From positions 1-64,000 of the forward strand of contig SBGU01000021.1 in the NCBI GenBank assembly GCA_006226495.1: DNA of 64,000 bases, in the 5' to 3' direction. The position numbers and the translations under genes were made by a program. The notes under the pieces were generated by a model. The model did no database searches, was not told where the DNA came from, and saw nothing but the letters and a program-made list of their open reading frames with translations. This DNA comes from Alphaproteobacteria bacterium. GTDB lineage: Bacteria > Pseudomonadota > Alphaproteobacteria > Sphingomonadales > Kordiimonadaceae. Of this stretch, positions 62,288 through 64,000 are shown piece by piece (position 1 is the stretch's first letter; every line of letters begins with the position of its first letter).

Positions 62288-64000
62288 AGCCCCAATCCTC
62301 GCTATCCAGGGTGTCCGGCCGATCTTCCGATGGCATCATTGCGGCTTGGTCAAACTCGCTACTCCCGCTGCTGCCAGGGTCGGGTTTTTGACTACTTGGC
62401 GCCGTCTTGGGGGCTGCAATGTAACGGTTGCTCCCCTGGCCATTGAAGCGGGCAATCTTCTTGGTTCTGGCAATCTTCTGTTTGCGCGCGCGCACCTCAT
62501 TGAAGATCGACCTGATCTCCTCCCGGGCTTCCATCAGCGACAGGTCAAAATCGTTCTCATGTTTGCGCCGTGCCCGCCATTTGCAGATGACCTGATGCTG
62601 CCATAGGTTCAATCCTCGGGCATATTCCGGGTCTCTCGCGGGCACCCTGAAGAACCCACTGCCATCCGGGTGCGCCACAAAAACCGACCCCAGATCAGAT
62701 GGGTCGATCTTGACCTGAACCTTCGGGTTTTTCGTTCTCTTGTAGACGACCAGGATGCGGTTGAGGTCTTCGCTCACATAACGAAGGCCTTTGAAGACAA
62801 TCCCGTCTTTGCCAATGGTACGTTCCTGGACATGGCTCAGGATGGCGATTAGATCATCAATGGATGCCGGCAGGCGCACCGCCGGGAACCGTTCGCGGCC
62901 ATCATTCCATACATCGAGAGGCACACCACAAAGACCGTTATGATAGGTGCGGGCGTAAACATCCACGATCCACTTGCAAAAGCCCTCGGTGAATTGCCCC
63001 AAATTGACAATCGCGTCTTTTTGGGGATCGTAGCCGACAATTTCGCGGGCAATCGGCAAGGTTTTGCCTTTGACTCCCCTTAACAGGCGCGTATTGATCG
63101 TACCGAAAATTCGCTCCACCTTGCCCTTGTACCAGGCCTTCGTCCGAGGTGCATAGACCACCTCAATGCCTAATTGTTCGCAGGCCATTTCCAGGTCGGT
63201 AGAATGGAACTCACGACCGTTGTCCACGACAAGTACTTCGCACGCGCCGAAGCAGGGCCATACCCCATTGATTGATGGAAAGCCGTCGATGACCTCGCCT
63301 TTGGGCATGATCATCATGCGCAGGCAATGCATTACCGTTTGCCACCCGGGCGGCTCAAAACCCAGATAAAAGCCTACAATCATGCGCGAATAGCAGTCGA
63401 TGGCGACTGTGAGTGTGGGCCGGCCAAGCGGCAGCCCGGTTTCCTCATCCACCAGGATCAGGTCTAGGACGGTATGATCGATCTCGACGCGTTCAAGCGG
63501 TCGCGTGGCAACCGGACTTTTGCCGTAGGCACGAAATCGTCTGTCGGCAATATCCTTGCCCTCGCGGCACCGGACAACCGTGTAGGGATCAAGCTTGTTG
63601 AGCTTGCGGTAAATGGTCCGCTTGGCGACAAAGTCCATATGCCGGGATTTGGGCAAATGGGAGTTGTGCTTGGCAATCCCCAAATTCACCGCGTCCATGA
63701 CTTCCGCGGGGGCCGCACGCCGTGCGTTCAGGTACCGGGTTTCGATCACCTGGTTGATGATTTGCTCCTGGTCAGGCGACAGTCTTGCCGAGCGGTTGCC
63801 GCGCTTCTCGTACGAGGGTCGCAGTGCGCGCAAATCCCTGCGGCCATCCAGGAAGTCGCGGTACCATCGTGCGACAGTCGTCCAGTGCGGAGCTTTTGGG
63901 TCTCCGATGCGCTTTGCCGTCTCGGCAATGATTGGTTCGAGCCTGTCCCGGGTTTTGGGAATCGGCATATACGCTTCAATTGCTTTTATATAGTCGCGGC
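62277..64000 (-). CDS. tnsB: TnsB/TniA-type DDE transposase, 5' end beyond window
   Basis: At least 574 residues are visible. The reading frame stays open past the first internal ATG (63968) to the window edge (RDYIKAIEAYMPIP), so the true start lies beyond 64000. The catalytic triad is ERVEIDHTVLDL (D164 from that ATG), EVLVVDNGREF (D249) and KGKVERIFGT (E285), a DD(35)E retroviral-integrase type. An N-terminal HTH (APHWTTVARWYRDFL) and a basic C-terminus (KWRARRKHENDF) follow the Mu/TnsB plan. No tnsA is visible; it would be to the right. Confidence 0.93.
   Translation of the reverse strand, partial: RDYIKAIEAYMPIPKTRDRLEPIIAETAKRIGDPKAPHWTTVARWYRDFLDGRRDLRALRPSYEKRGNRSARLSPDQEQIINQVIETRYLNARRAAPAEVMDAVNLGIAKHNSHLPKSRHMDFVAKRTIYRKLNKLDPYTVVRCREGKDIADRRFRAYGKSPVATRPLERVEIDHTVLDLILVDEETGLPLGRPTLTVAIDCYSRMIVGFYLGFEPPGWQTVMHCLRMMIMPKGEVIDGFPSINGVWPCFGACEVLVVDNGREFHSTDLEMACEQLGIEVVYAPRTKAWYKGKVERIFGTINTRLLRGVKGKTLPIAREIVGYDPQKDAIVNLGQFTEGFCKWIVDVYARTYHNGLCGVPLDVWNDGRERFPAVRLPASIDDLIAILSHVQERTIGKDGIVFKGLRYVSEDLNRILVVYKRTKNPKVQVKIDPSDLGSVFVAHPDGSGFFRVPARDPEYARGLNLWQHQVICKWRARRKHENDFDLSLMEAREEIRSIFNEVRARKQKIARTKKIARFNGQGSNRYIAAPKTAPSSQKPDPGSSGSSEFDQAAMMPSEDRPDTLDSEDWGYEE

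Larger units (their letters stand above)
37171..64000. mobile_element. Tn7-like transposon carrying a type III CRISPR-Cas system (right end not seen)
   Basis: Bounded on the left by the TGTCGG-starting end at 37171 and, by the position of tnsB-tnsC-tniQ reading inwards, by a right end beyond 64000, so over 26.8 kb. Cargo runs from the CII-like gene to hipA and includes the whole CRISPR-Cas locus. The tns operon is at the right with transcription towards the cargo, as in Tn7. Whether the left end belongs to the same element as the tns genes is inferred from motif form and orientation; the other end is needed to prove it. Confidence 0.6.

Overview
The window is about 60% GC with a codon bias, a FecI/FecR-type signalling receptor set and TonB-dependent receptors typical of an aquatic or marine alphaproteobacterium. 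A Kordiimonadales- or Sphingomonadales-like host is an inference, because no rRNA or other marker gene is present.

Layout. (1) 1-8.6 kb: the tail of a CoA-transferase gene, then a leftward operon for an ECF sigma factor, a FecR-like anti-sigma, an STN-domain TonB-dependent receptor, an FG-GAP protein and two DsbD-family proteins. (2) 9-31.7 kb: an accessory biosynthetic region with an SGNH-like protein, ROK sugar kinase, three SAM methyltransferase genes, a large double glycosyltransferase, two polysaccharide pyruvyl transferase-like genes, a short P450, an acyl-AMP ligase with its own ACP, a family 2 glycosyltransferase, a TPR protein, an internally duplicated methyltransferase, two PhyH dioxygenases and a RiPP-type B12/radical SAM maturase. 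The likely product is a decorated glycan or lipo-conjugate and is not recognisable to me. (3) 32-37 kb: a double-TetR regulator divergent from a TonB receptor and a serine hydrolase. (4) 37.17 kb to beyond the right edge: what looks like one Tn7-like transposon.

The transposon has a left end at 37171 with several TnsB-type binding sites. At the right it has tnsB (running off the window), tnsC and a long tniQ/tnsD-like gene. Its cargo contains a CII-like regulator, a Card1/Can2-like nuclease domain protein, a small secreted/lipoprotein cluster, an orphan hipA and a complete unusual type III CRISPR-Cas system.

The CRISPR system consists of an RT-Cas1 fusion, Cas2, Cas6, two arrays pointing at each other with near-identical repeats and related leaders, a compact HD-less Cas10 with an intact GGDEF motif, three long RAMP proteins, a stand-alone DHH-like phosphoesterase, and a ~990-residue protein that fuses a related DHH-like domain to a CorA-like membrane domain. 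By analogy with the SAM-AMP/CorA/NrN type III systems known from Bacteroides, I infer that target RNA recognition makes Cas10 produce a nucleotide messenger, that the CorA-like protein disturbs the membrane when it binds the messenger, and that the DHH domains destroy the messenger. Fusion of sensor channel and putative hydrolase, RT-Cas1 adaptation, and carriage on a Tn7-like element together make this the most interesting system in the window.
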